Shown here piece by piece: positions 17,325-25,385 of a stretch of 64,000 nucleotides of DNA (position 1 is its first letter; every line of letters begins with the position of its first letter). This DNA is from Saccharothrix carnea (GTDB lineage: Bacteria; Actinomycetota; Actinomycetes; Mycobacteriales; Pseudonocardiaceae): assembly GCF_003014735.1 (NCBI RefSeq), contig NZ_PYAX01000016.1, forward strand, positions 1 through 64,000. Reading direction: 5' to 3'. The position numbers were made by a program, and so were the translations under genes. The notes beneath the pieces were generated by a model. It made no database searches. It was not told the origin of the DNA and saw only the letters and a program-made list of their open reading frames with translations.

Positions 17325-18101
17325 GTGGAACGGGACCTGCAGCAGCTTCACGCCTCGTCGTTCGGCGCGGCGGCGAGCGCCTACGCCGAACACCGCCCGG
17401 ACTACGCCCCGGCCGCGGCGCGCTGGGCGCTGGAGCCCGCGACCGGCCCGCGAGTGCTGGACCTCGGTGCCGGAACCGGCAAGCTGACCGGCACCTTGGT
17501 CGCGCTGGGCGCCGACGTCACCGCGGTCGAGCCGGACCCGGCGATGCTGACCGAACTGCGCCGCGCCCTGCCGTCCGTCCGCGCCCTGCCGGGCAGCGCC
17601 GAGTCGATACCGCTGCCGGACGCGTCCGTGGACGCGGTGCTGGCCGGCAACGCCCTGCACTGGTTCGACCTGGCCGTCGCGGGGTCCGAGATGGCGAGGG
17701 TCCTCGCACCCGGCGGCCTCCTGGCCGGTCTGTGGAACGTCCTGGACGACCGGGTCGACTGGATCGCCGGACTCGCGCGGGTCGCCGGGAGCGCGGCCAT
17801 CGGCCCGCGCGACACGTTCAGCCGCTGGCGTGCCGCGACGGCGACCTCGCACCTCCCCGCCACCGGTCCGGCCCGGTTCGGCTCCCCTGAGCAGGCCGAA
17901 TTCCCGCACAGTCAGCGCCGCACCGCGGACTCACTCGTCGCGACCATCGCGACCCGCGCCGGAATGCTGGTCATGCCGCCACCGGAACGAGAAGCCACCC
18001 TGCACCGGATCCGGGCGTTCCTCGCGACCCGACCGGAAACCGCCACCGGCGAGTTCGACCTCCCGATGCTCACCGGCGTCCTGCGCGTCCGGCAGCTGTG
18101 A
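17325..18101 (+). CDS. Class I SAM-dependent methyltransferase
   Basis: A 258-residue methyltransferase. SAM motif I is VLDLGAGTGKLT, motif II ends in the acidic VTAVEPD, and LPDASVDAVLAGNALHWFD follows. The HWFD segment is typical of the UbiE/YcgJ-like methyltransferases (Methyltransf_11), some of which methylate small molecules. GTG is used as start because ERDLQQLHASSFG, a usual family N-terminus, begins there. The gene is not in an operon and converges on the ABC exporter gene with only 19 bp between stops. The acceptor is not predictable. Confidence 0.85.
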   Translation: MERDLQQLHASSFGAAASAYAEHRPDYAPAAARWALEPATGPRVLDLGAGTGKLTGTLVALGADVTAVEPDPAMLTELRRALPSVRALPGSAESIPLPDASVDAVLAGNALHWFDLAVAGSEMARVLAPGGLLAGLWNVLDDRVDWIAGLARVAGSAAIGPRDTFSRWRAATATSHLPATGPARFGSPEQAEFPHSQRRTADSLVATIATRAGMLVMPPPEREATLHRIRAFLATRPETATGEFDLPMLTGVLRVRQL

Positions 18102-18120
18102 GAGCCACGCCGTTCGCCGG

Positions 18121-19887
18121 TCAGGCCGACCGGCCCAGGTGCAGTTGGGCGTAGGCACCCCCGCGGCGCAGCAACTCGTCGTGCGAGCCGATCTCCTGGA
18201 CCGCGCCGTCCCGCAGGACGACGATGCGGTCGGCGTCGCGGATGGTGGACAGGCGGTGGGCGACCACGAACGTGGTCCGGCCGTGCACCAGCCTGGCCAG
18301 CGCCTGCTGGATCAGGGACTCGGAGTGGGTGTCCAGCGCCGACGTCGCCTCGTCGAGGATCAGCAGGCGGGGGTTGCGCAGCAACGCGCGGGCGATGACG
18401 AGGCGCTGTCGTTGGCCACCGGACAGCCGGACGCCGCGGTCCGCCACGGAGGTGTCGAGCCCTTCGGGCAGCTGCTCGACGAACTCCAGGGCGTTGGCGT
18501 CACGCAGCGCCGCCCTGATCGCGGACTCGTCGGCGTCGGGCAGGCCGAAGGCGACGTTCTCGCGGACCGTGCCGTCGAACAGGATCGGTTCCTGCGGCAC
18601 CACCGAGATGAACCGCCGGTAGGTGCGCAGGTCCAGGTCGGCCAGGTCGGCGCCGTCGAGGAGGATCCGGCCCGAGGTGGGCCGGATGAACCCGATGAGC
18701 AGGTTGAGCACGGTCGACTTGCCCGCACCGGACGGCCCGACCAGCGCGATCGTCTCGCCGGGGGTGACGGACAGGGTGAAGTCGCGCACCGCGGGCCGAC
18801 CGGCGTCGTCGTAGGCGTGCCCGACCGACTGGAACTCCACCGCGCCGCGGACCCGGGTGACCTCGGCCTTGTCCTCGTTGTCCTCCAGCGCGGGTGCCCG
18901 CAGCACCTCGCCCGCCGAGCGGATCGACTCCAGCCCCTTGGTGATCACCGGCGCCAGGCTCATCAGGGTGGCCAGGGACGTGGTGGACGTGGTCAGGAAG
19001 GCGCTGAGCATCACGACGTCACCGGCCGTGATGCCCAGCCCGCCGAAGTAGGCGACCAGGGCGGCGGCGGTCAGGAAGACGACGCCGAGGATGTTGAGGA
19101 ACACCCACGACAGCGAGGCGACCCTGCCGTTGAGCAGGTCCAACCGCAGCCCCGAGGCCAGCACCCGGCGCAGGGTGTCGTCCATGCGCCGCAGCGCGTG
19201 GCCCTCCAAGCCGTGCGCGCGGGTGACGGGGATCAGCCGCGTCATCTCGTTCACCCGGGAGGCCAGCAGCTCCACGTCCTGGCGGAACACCTCGTTGTGG
19301 TCGCGCAGGCTCGACCGCAGGCGCACCACCACCAGCGACGCGAGCGGCACGATCACCAGCAGCACCGGCAGGAAGTGCGGTGCCCGAACGCCCACCACCG
19401 CCAACCCGCCGACCAGCACCGTCACCGCGCCCAGCCCGCTGTCGGTGGTCTGCTGCACCATCTGCTCGATCGTCTCGACGTCGCGGACGACCTTCGCCTG
19501 GAGCACACCCGCGCTGGTCCGGTTGTGGTAGCCGATGGACAGCTCCTGCAACCTGGTGCACAGGGCCGACCGCAGCGCCGTGCCCGCCCGGCGCACGCTG
19601 CCGTGCAGCAGGCGCACGTAGAGCAGGTGCAACGGGTAGTTGACGACCAGGATCAGCATGATCAGCCCGGTGGCGAGCCACATCCCGGTGAGCGGCAGGC
19701 GCAGCACCACCGTGTCCACGATGGTGGCCGTGACCAGCGGCAGCAGCCAGACCGGGCTGTGCTTGACGACGAACACGGCCAGCGCCCGGCCCAGGCGCCA
19801 CCGGTGCGGGCGGAACAGGTGGCCGAGCGCGCGGAACGCGTGTGCGCCGGGGTCGTGGTGGCCGAGCGGGTTGACGGACGTGGTCAC
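18121..19887 (-). CDS. ABC exporter, fused membrane and ATPase domains (stand-alone)
   Basis: A 588-residue half-transporter with about six membrane segments in residues 30-310, and an ATPase domain with Walker A GPSGAGKST, Q-loop VVPQEPILFDGTV, signature RLSGGQRQR, Walker B LLILDEATSALD and H-loop VAHRLST. All catalytic residues are intact, so a homodimer can be active. Its motifs are of the general MsbA/multidrug type and differ from the FQDFVRYE pair at 5222-8895. The promoter region contains a LacI-family-like palindrome (19971-19984), unusual for an exporter and perhaps a sign that sugar supply controls it. Confidence 0.85.
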   Translation of the reverse strand: MTTSVNPLGHHDPGAHAFRALGHLFRPHRWRLGRALAVFVVKHSPVWLLPLVTATIVDTVVLRLPLTGMWLATGLIMLILVVNYPLHLLYVRLLHGSVRRAGTALRSALCTRLQELSIGYHNRTSAGVLQAKVVRDVETIEQMVQQTTDSGLGAVTVLVGGLAVVGVRAPHFLPVLLVIVPLASLVVVRLRSSLRDHNEVFRQDVELLASRVNEMTRLIPVTRAHGLEGHALRRMDDTLRRVLASGLRLDLLNGRVASLSWVFLNILGVVFLTAAALVAYFGGLGITAGDVVMLSAFLTTSTTSLATLMSLAPVITKGLESIRSAGEVLRAPALEDNEDKAEVTRVRGAVEFQSVGHAYDDAGRPAVRDFTLSVTPGETIALVGPSGAGKSTVLNLLIGFIRPTSGRILLDGADLADLDLRTYRRFISVVPQEPILFDGTVRENVAFGLPDADESAIRAALRDANALEFVEQLPEGLDTSVADRGVRLSGGQRQRLVIARALLRNPRLLILDEATSALDTHSESLIQQALARLVHGRTTFVVAHRLSTIRDADRIVVLRDGAVQEIGSHDELLRRGGAYAQLHLGRSA

Positions 19888-19970
19888 CGAGGAGTGCTCC
19901 CTTCAGCGCCGGGACCTGGGCAGGCCACTCACCCCGGACGGCCGCCGAACCGGGCCGGCCGACCCACCTA

Positions 19971-19984
19971 GGTAAGCGCTTTCC
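19971..19984. promoter_or_regulatory. LacI-family-like operator upstream of the ABC exporter
   Basis: GGTAAGCGCTTTCC has the perfect core AAGCGCTT and near-symmetric flanks, matching the general GGAAAGCGCTTTCC pattern of LacI/CcpA-type sites. It lies 84 bp upstream of the exporter ATG and about 205 bp upstream of the EF-hand gene. It does not resemble the TTGAACGTTCAA sites around the LacI gene of this window, so another regulator is implied. Confidence 0.5.
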
Positions 19985-20188
19985 CGGAGTCTATCGCCGT
20001 GCCGCCGAGCGAGGAACGCGGTGCTCAGCCGCTGGGATCTGCCGCCGGTCGCCACCGCGTCGGTGCGGCTCACCGTCCGGTACGACACCGCACGGCCTGC
20101 GGGTGCGTGCCCGTCACCCGTTCTCCGGTTGCGAGCCCCGCGCCGGCGGACCCAGCATGGCCGGGTCACGATCCGAAGCGGAGGTCCA

Positions 20189-20755
20189 GTGCTGGCACCT
20201 GATCTGCTGATCGCCAAGATCGGCCACGGATTCGACTACCTCGACGTGGACGGGGACGGTCGGCTCACCGAGAACGACCACGTCCTCATGGGCGAGCGGG
20301 TCGCCGCGTCCATCGGGCACCCGCCGGGCTCACCGGCCGAGCAGGAGATCATCGACGCCTACCTGCGGATCTGGCGCGACCTGCACCAGCCGCACATCCC
20401 CGGCGGTGGTGACGCCATCACCCGCGAGCAGTTCGTGACCTCCACCCGCACGCTCGTCGGCGACCCCGACGCGGCGCGGGCCACGGTCGGCGCGCTGGCC
20501 GAGGCGTTCCTCGCGGTCGCCGACATCGACCGCGACGGCCAGGTCGGTCCGGCCGAGTTCCTGAAGTTCCAGCGCGGTCACTTCCCGGGGCTGACCGAGG
20601 CCGAGGCCACCGAGGCGTTCACCCACCTGGACCGGGACGGCGACGGCTACCTGTCGACCGACGAGTTCATCGGGGCGGTCATCGAGTTCTGGTCCAGCGA
20701 CGACGCCGACGCGCCGGGCAACTGGTTCATGGGCCGGCCCTCGTACGGCGGCTGA
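20189..20755 (+). CDS. EF-hand calcium-binding protein (calerythrin-like)
   Basis: A 188-residue protein with three well-formed calcium loops: DVDGDGRLTEND (N-terminal), DIDRDGQVGPAE and DRDGDGYLSTDE. The length and spacing (one loop near the N-terminus and two near the C-terminus, with a gap where a degenerate loop may sit) match calerythrin-type sarcoplasmic calcium-binding proteins known from actinomycetes. GTG at 20189 is preferred: GGAGG stands 5 bases upstream and the first calcium loop follows at once; the open frame back to 20021 is arginine-rich. It is likely a cytoplasmic calcium buffer or sensor. A strong terminator follows. Confidence 0.85.
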   Translation: MLAPDLLIAKIGHGFDYLDVDGDGRLTENDHVLMGERVAASIGHPPGSPAEQEIIDAYLRIWRDLHQPHIPGGGDAITREQFVTSTRTLVGDPDAARATVGALAEAFLAVADIDRDGQVGPAEFLKFQRGHFPGLTEAEATEAFTHLDRDGDGYLSTDEFIGAVIEFWSSDDADAPGNWFMGRPSYGG

Positions 20756-20773
20756 CCGACCGCTCGACACGAC

Positions 20774-20810
20774 GAGGCCCACCACGGCAGGGGATGCCGT
20801 GGTGGGCCTC
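20774..20810. terminator. Strong bidirectional terminator hairpin
   Basis: A 16-bp perfect stem, GAGGCCCACCACGGCA paired with TGCCGTGGTGGGCCTC, around a GGGGA loop. It lies between the convergent EF-hand gene and DrrB-like gene and serves both strands. Confidence 0.9.
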
Positions 20811-20834
20811 GCCTTACGCCGAGCACGTCCACCC

Positions 20835-21596
20835 CTAGGCGATCTTGCGGCGGTAAGTGGCCGTGGCGAGGACGTACGCGACGACGAGGAGCCCGACGCA
20901 CCAGCCGAGGGCGATCCAGATGTCGCCGCCGACCGGCTGCTCGGTGAACAGGGCGCGGATCGCGTTGACGATCGACGTGACCGGCTGGTGCTCGGCGAAC
21001 GCGCGCACCGGACCGGGCATGGTGTCGGTGGGCACGAAGGCCGAGCTGAGGAACGGCAGGAAGATCAGCGGGTAGGAGAACGCGCTCGCGCCGTCCACGG
21101 ACTTCGCCGTCAGGCCCGGGATGACGGCGAGCCACGTCAGCGCCAGGGTGAACAGCACCAGGATCCCGGCGACCGCCAGCCACGCGGGCACTCCCGCCGT
21201 CGAGCGGAACCCCATCAGCAGGGCGACACCGACGACGACCACGAGCGAGATCAGGTTGGCGACCAGCGACGTCACCACGTGCGCCCACAGCACCGACGAC
21301 CGCGCGATCGGCATGGACTGGAACCGCTCGAAGATGCCGCCCTTCATGTCCAGGAAGAGCCGGAACGCGGTGTAGGAGATGCCCGAGGCCACCGTGATGA
21401 GCAGGATGCCGGGCAGCAGGTACTGCACGTACGAGTCCGACCCAGTGTCGATCGCGCCGCCGAAGACGTAGACGAACAGCAGCATCATCGCGATCGGCAT
21501 GATCGCGGTCGTGATGATGGTGTCCGCGCTGCGCGTGATGTGGCGCAGGGACCGTCCCAGCAGGACGGCGGTGTCGCCGAAGAAGTGCTTGGTCAT
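20835..21596 (-). CDS. ABC-2 type transporter membrane subunit (DrrB-like)
   Basis: A 253-residue membrane protein with about six hydrophobic segments. It has the family region PIAMMLLFVYVFGGAID near the N-terminus, YVQYLLPGILL, and FLSSAFVPTDTMPGPVRAFAE before the last segments, the typical DrrB/NodJ layout. It pairs with the ATPase gene just upstream, whose stop it overlaps by 4 bases. Drr-type exporters remove hydrophobic drugs or the host's own antibiotics; the substrate here is unknown. It is the last gene of a three-gene unit headed by a DUF1048 gene. Confidence 0.9.
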   Translation of the reverse strand: MTKHFFGDTAVLLGRSLRHITRSADTIITTAIMPIAMMLLFVYVFGGAIDTGSDSYVQYLLPGILLITVASGISYTAFRLFLDMKGGIFERFQSMPIARSSVLWAHVVTSLVANLISLVVVVGVALLMGFRSTAGVPAWLAVAGILVLFTLALTWLAVIPGLTAKSVDGASAFSYPLIFLPFLSSAFVPTDTMPGPVRAFAEHQPVTSIVNAIRALFTEQPVGGDIWIALGWCVGLLVVAYVLATATYRRKIA

Positions 21597-22432
21597 CGTC
21601 CTTCCTCACTCGTGCGTGCCGAACTCGTGCGCGCTGACGTCGCGGTCGTTCGGGGCGTGGCGTCGGCGTCGGCGCCGACGAGCGCGAGGAAGACGTCCTC
21701 GAGCGTCGGCTGCTTCTCGACGTACTCGACCTCGGCGGGTGGTAGCAGCTGCTTGAGCTCGTCCAGGGTGCCGTTCACGATGATCCGGCCCTCGTGGAGG
21801 ATCGCGATCCGGTCGGCGAGCTGTTCGGCCTCGTCCAGGTACTGCGTGGTGAGCAGCACGGTCGTGCCCCGGGCGGCGAGTTCCTTGACGGCCTGCCACA
21901 CCTCGATGCGCCCCTGGGGGTCGAGCCCGGTCGTCGGCTCGTCCAGGAAGATCACCGGCGGGTCGCCGACGAGGCTCATCGCGATGTCGAGCCGCCGGCG
22001 CATGCCACCCGAGTACGTCGCGACCCTCCGCGCCGCCGCGTCGGTCAGCGAGAAGCGGTCGAGCAGCTCGTCGGCGATCCGGCCGGGGTTCGCGAGGTGC
22101 CGCAGCTTGGCGACGAGCACGAGGTTCTCGCGTCCGCTGAGGATCTCGTCCACGGCGGCGAACTGCCCGGTGAGGCTGATCGTCTCGCGCACGTCCGCCG
22201 CCTGCGTGGCGACGTCGAAGCCGTTGATGCTCGCGGTCCCGGCGTCGGCCTTCAGCAGCGTGGAGAGGATCTTCACGGCCGTGGTCTTGCCCGCGCCGTT
22301 CGAGCCGAGCAGGGCGAAGATGCTGCCGCGCGCCACGTCGAAGTCCACGCCGCGCAGCACCTGCAGCGCCTTGTACGACTTCTCCAGGCCCCGCACGTGG
22401 ATCACGGGCGCGGCGGTCGGTCGGGCGGTCAC
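21593..22432 (-). CDS. ABC transporter ATP-binding subunit (DrrA-like)
   Basis: A 279-residue ATPase. Walker A is GSNGAGKTT, the Q-loop region is SLTGQFAAVDEILSGREN (typical of DrrA), the signature is YSGGMRRRLD, Walker B is VIFLDEPTTGLD, and the H-loop is followed by LDEAEQLADRIAIL. The C-terminal extension after about residue 225 carries the DrrA regulatory-type segment EYVEKQPTLEDVFLALVG. It overlaps the DUF1048 gene upstream and the permease gene downstream by 4 bases each, so the three are one operon. Confidence 0.9.
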   Translation of the reverse strand: MTARPTAAPVIHVRGLEKSYKALQVLRGVDFDVARGSIFALLGSNGAGKTTAVKILSTLLKADAGTASINGFDVATQAADVRETISLTGQFAAVDEILSGRENLVLVAKLRHLANPGRIADELLDRFSLTDAAARRVATYSGGMRRRLDIAMSLVGDPPVIFLDEPTTGLDPQGRIEVWQAVKELAARGTTVLLTTQYLDEAEQLADRIAILHEGRIIVNGTLDELKQLLPPAEVEYVEKQPTLEDVFLALVGADADATPRTTATSARTSSARTSEEGR

Positions 22433-22797
22433 GCGCGGTCACCCCCGGTTTCGCCTTCGGCGCGCTCGATGGCGTCGACCAGCCGTTCCCGTTCCCGGGT
22501 GATCCACCCGCCCTTCGAGTAGTTCTGCAGGAACGCCTCGACGAACTCCACCGGGTCCTCGCCGACGATCTCGCGGATCGGCGTCCCGTCCGCCGCGGCC
22601 CGTTCGAACAGGTCGGCCAGGTCCTCGTACATCGTGGCCGCGCCGTCGCCGTCGGACGGCCCGAAGAACATCAGGTACCGCTCCAGCGCCTCGACGGCCG
22701 TGCGGTGGTTCTCGGGCAGTTGTCGGACGCGTGCCTTGTACGCCCGCCAGCGCCGCTTGTCGCCGATCACCTTCGACGCGAGCTCCGAGATGTTCAT
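22429..22797 (-). CDS. DUF1048 family protein
   Basis: A 122-residue soluble, helical protein. It contains DKRRWRAYKARVRQLPENHRTAVEALERYLMF and DPVEFVEAFLQNY, matching the DUF1048 family, whose members sit beside PadR-like regulators and DrrAB-type exporters; their molecular role is not known. It heads the exporter operon behind a GGGGGAG ribosome-binding site and a 12-bp inverted repeat. The PadR-type regulator gene that usually comes with this set is absent from the neighbourhood, so control must be from elsewhere in the genome, or the repeat binds something else. The remaining bases up to the next terminator (22849-23070) show no gene. Confidence 0.8.
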   Translation of the reverse strand: MNISELASKVIGDKRRWRAYKARVRQLPENHRTAVEALERYLMFFGPSDGDGAATMYEDLADLFERAAADGTPIREIVGEDPVEFVEAFLQNYSKGGWITRERERLVDAIERAEGETGGDRA

Positions 22798-22816
22798 GGT
22801 CGCTCCCCCTCTCCGC

Positions 22817-22848
22817 TACTCAGTACCGCTGACTACCGGTACTGAGTA
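22817..22848. promoter_or_regulatory. Operator-like 12-bp inverted repeat before the DUF1048-DrrAB operon
   Basis: TACTCAGTACCG and CGGTACTGAGTA are perfect reverse complements separated by 8 bp, starting 20 bp upstream of the DUF1048 ATG. A partial third half-site (ATCACTGAATA) follows at about 22848. Size and position suit a dimeric repressor such as a PadR-type protein. Confidence 0.75.
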
Positions 22849-23070
22849 TCACTGAATAGCGCTGCCGGTGCAAGTTCGCACGTCCGGCGTTGCCTGATCA
22901 CGTCGTCAGCATCGGCTGGCGCCCTGACACCGGGCAGTCACGGCCCTGACACCGCGCCGTCCGTCAGGTGCTCGCGCCGTGGTGGCGCGCGAGCCTTCGT
23001 CGCCGGATGAACGGGGTGAGGGAGCACGACGCGATCGGGACGACCTTGGGGAGTGCCGTCGTTGAAAAAC

Positions 23071-23105
23071 AAAAGCGTCCTCGCGGGACGGGCGAGGACG
23101 CTTTT
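23071..23105. terminator. Terminator hairpin after the lipoprotein gene
   Basis: A 14-bp perfect stem AAAAGCGTCCTCGC/GCGAGGACGCTTTT with a GGGACGG loop. Read on the minus strand it sits just downstream of the lipoprotein stop and ends with a short T-rich stretch, a canonical intrinsic terminator. Confidence 0.9.
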
Positions 23106-23153
23106 GATCTTCCTGAGCTCTTTCTCCGAACACCGGAGTGGGAGAGGGGCAGG

Positions 23154-23858
23154 TCAGCCCTCCAAGGGCTTCTTCAGCTCCGGGACCCGTTCCGCGCCGT
23201 AAAGCGTGCCGAGGGTCGTGTCGAGGAATTCCTCCAAGGTCACGCCCTGCTGCTTGGCGACGGTCTTGAGCGCCTCGTCGGCGGCCGTCATGAGCGAACG
23301 GGCGTCGAAACGCCAGGAGCCGTCCTCCTTGTGGAACGTCATCTCCACACCGGCGTCCTTGCCGCGCGAGGTCATCTCCGCCGTCGCCGTGTCGCCGTCC
23401 ACGGTCACCGCGCCCAGGTCGACGTTGTCCAGGCTGGACTCGCTCACCAGGCCCTTCTCCACGGCGGCGGCCACGAGCTGCTCGGGCGACATCCCGCGCA
23501 GCTCGGTGGCGTCGAACTCCGCGCGCATCACGTAGACCAGCATCGCGGTGGTGGCACCCTGGCCGGCCACCTGCTCCGCGGAACCGGTGAGGGCGAGGTC
23601 GCGGCCCTCGGTGTAGTAGTCCAGCATGTCCTGCGACAGCAGCTCGGCGGCGGCGAGGCCGTCCTTGGCCCGGGCGGCGTCCCGGTAGTCGGCGAAGGCC
23701 TGGCGGACCGCCTTCTCCTCGGCGGCGGCGTCGACGGACGGCGTGGTGCTGGAGGTGGTGCCCGCCGACGACGACGCGGCGGTCGTGGTTCCGCCACCGC
23801 ACGCGCCGACGAGCAGGACCGCGGCGAGGGCGAGCAGGGCGGGAGTTGTTCTCTTCAC
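23154..23858 (-). CDS. Secreted lipoprotein of unknown function
   Basis: A 234-residue protein with a lipoprotein signal: basic MKRTT, a hydrophobic stretch, and lipobox LVGAC (Cys20). A Gly/Thr/Ser-rich linker of about 20 residues follows. The mature domain starts near residue 45 with a helical EEKAVRQAFADYRDAARAKD and continues with alternating strands and helices that look like an NTF2/SnoaL-type alpha+beta fold (VTVDGDTATAEM, GSWRFDARSL); this is an impression, not a proven match. It should be anchored to the outer face of the membrane. It stands alone and has its own terminator. Confidence 0.75.
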   Translation of the reverse strand: MKRTTPALLALAAVLLVGACGGGTTTAASSSAGTTSSTTPSVDAAAEEKAVRQAFADYRDAARAKDGLAAAELLSQDMLDYYTEGRDLALTGSAEQVAGQGATTAMLVYVMRAEFDATELRGMSPEQLVAAAVEKGLVSESSLDNVDLGAVTVDGDTATAEMTSRGKDAGVEMTFHKEDGSWRFDARSLMTAADEALKTVAKQQGVTLEEFLDTTLGTLYGAERVPELKKPLEG

Positions 23859-24022
23859 GCGCCGCAGCGTACGTGGCGGCCGTCAGCGCTCCGGTACGAA
23901 TATCGTTGCGCCGCCCTGAGCCCGCGGGTGTCCGCGGTCACCAGGGGACGGTGCCGTCGTCGTCGAAGAACCCGGCGACTGGGTGCGCACCTCCGGTCCG
24001 GGACCGTCCGGGTAGGTCGGCC

Positions 24023-24247
24023 GATCCCGGCCTGGCCGCGCTGCTCGTGGACCGGCTCGGCGAAGTGCTCCCCGAGCGGCTGCGCGCCCGCGTGAGCGAC
24101 CACGTCACCTGGACCGTCGACACCGTGCAGGAGCCGTTCGAGGCGATGTACCCGGACTCCGACGCGCTGGTCGAGAAGGCACGCGAACACGTCCGCGACA
24201 CCGAGTGGGACCTGGTGGTCGTGGACGTGCCACAGTCGTCACCATGA
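24023..24247 (+). pseudogene. N-terminal remnant of a conserved hypothetical protein
   Basis: The frame reads DPGLAALLVDRLGEVLPERL and then VTWTVDTVQEPFEAMYP...VEKAREHVRDTEWDLVVV before it stops. In full-length actinobacterial relatives known from memory, a tryptophan-valine-rich strand followed by AR...WDLVVCLTDLPL begins a much longer protein. Here the reading breaks off exactly after WDLVV and there is no good start codon or ribosome-binding site. It is therefore read as a truncated fragment. Its last bases overlap the start of the phosphotransferase gene. Confidence 0.4.
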
Positions 24248-25164
24248 CGTTGGACGACCTGCCGGGCTGGGTGTCGGCCTGGTGCGTGGACCTGCTGGGG
24301 GAGGAGCCGGTCGGCGTTCTGTTCGAGCGGCGGTCGATCTCGGCGGTGTTCGGGCTGCGGCTGTCCGGCGGGCGGGACGTCGTGGTGAAGGCGCGGGAGG
24401 ACGACGGTCGGGCCGCGTCGTGCGTTGCCGCGCAGGCCCGGTTGGCGGAGCGCGGGTTCCCGTGCGCCCGGCCGCTGACGCCCGTGGTCGGTGTCGGTGC
24501 GCTGGCCGTGCACGCCGAGGAGTCCCGGCCCGGCGGTGACCTGCTGCGCGGCGACTCGCCGGAGGTCGCCGCGCGCTACGCGGCGGTGTTCGCCCGGTTG
24601 ATGGCCGAACTGGCGGACGTGACGGTCCCGCCGCCGTTGCCGAACCCGCGTTGGGCGCGGTGGGACCACGCGGATCCCGGGCTGTGGCCGGCGATCGACT
24701 TCCTCGACGAACGCGACCAGAGCGCCGTGCCGGGGTACGTGGTCGACACCGCCGGCCGGGCCCGTGCGCGGCTGCTGGCGGCCGACCTGCCGTGCGTGCT
24801 GGGTCACGCCGACTTCGAGGCGCAGAACCTCCGCTGGCGCGACGGCGAGGTGTGGGCGGTGCACGACTGGGACAGCCTGGCGTGGCAGCCGGAGGCGGCG
24901 CTGGTCGGCGCGGCCTGCGGCGCGTTCACCAGCGACTCACCGCCGACCCTGGCCCCGATCGACAGCTCGGCCGCGTTCCTGGCGGCCTACCAGGACCTGC
25001 GGGGCCGCCGGTTCACCGCGGAGGAGCAGGAGGTCGCCTGGGCGGCCAGCCTGTGGCCGGCAACGCACAACGCCCGCTGGGAAGCCCTCCACGGCGACCG
25101 CCCGATATCCGGTGACGCCGTTCGCACACAGGCAACCGAACGCCTGCGCCGCGCAAACGCCTAG
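24244..25164 (+). CDS. Aminoglycoside-phosphotransferase-family kinase
   Basis: A 306-residue kinase-like protein. The N-lobe has the ATP-binding Lys in DVVVKAREDD; the C-lobe has the catalytic loop GHADFEAQNLRW (the HxDxxxxN Brenner motif in the form HADFEAQN) and VHDWDS for the metal-binding Asp. Such proteins phosphorylate sugars, choline-like compounds, antibiotics or other small molecules. Nothing in the surroundings names the substrate. The start at the ATG (24244) gives a full N-lobe. No terminator was recognised; the 220 bp that follow are rich in short CCACCG-type repeats with no gene. Confidence 0.8.
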   Translation: MTLDDLPGWVSAWCVDLLGEEPVGVLFERRSISAVFGLRLSGGRDVVVKAREDDGRAASCVAAQARLAERGFPCARPLTPVVGVGALAVHAEESRPGGDLLRGDSPEVAARYAAVFARLMAELADVTVPPPLPNPRWARWDHADPGLWPAIDFLDERDQSAVPGYVVDTAGRARARLLAADLPCVLGHADFEAQNLRWRDGEVWAVHDWDSLAWQPEAALVGAACGAFTSDSPPTLAPIDSSAAFLAAYQDLRGRRFTAEEQEVAWAASLWPATHNARWEALHGDRPISGDAVRTQATERLRRANA

Positions 25165-25385
25165 CGCCGGCCACAGGCTGGCCGCCACCGCCGCCACCAC
25201 CACGGCCACCACCACGGCCGACTCAGCCAGCGAGGCGGGGCGGGCGGTGGGCGGAGCCGAACGCGGGTGTGCCGGCCACCGGTCGGCGGAGCGTCGCGTG
25301 CACGTCTCGCCGATCCTCGGTCCGCCGCCGCGAAACGATGCGAAAACACAGGTGCCTGGCCGGTGGTGCGAGGTACTTTGGCCGC

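Noticed and set aside
17830-19971. Open frame of 713 codons opposite the stand-alone ABC exporter
   Set aside because: Composition is Gln/Arg/His-rich and without motifs; the exporter frame has all ATPase signatures.
20021-20188. N-terminal extension of the EF-hand protein from an upstream GTG
   Set aside because: The added stretch is Arg/Pro-rich and unconserved in appearance, while GGAGG sits just before the GTG at 20189.
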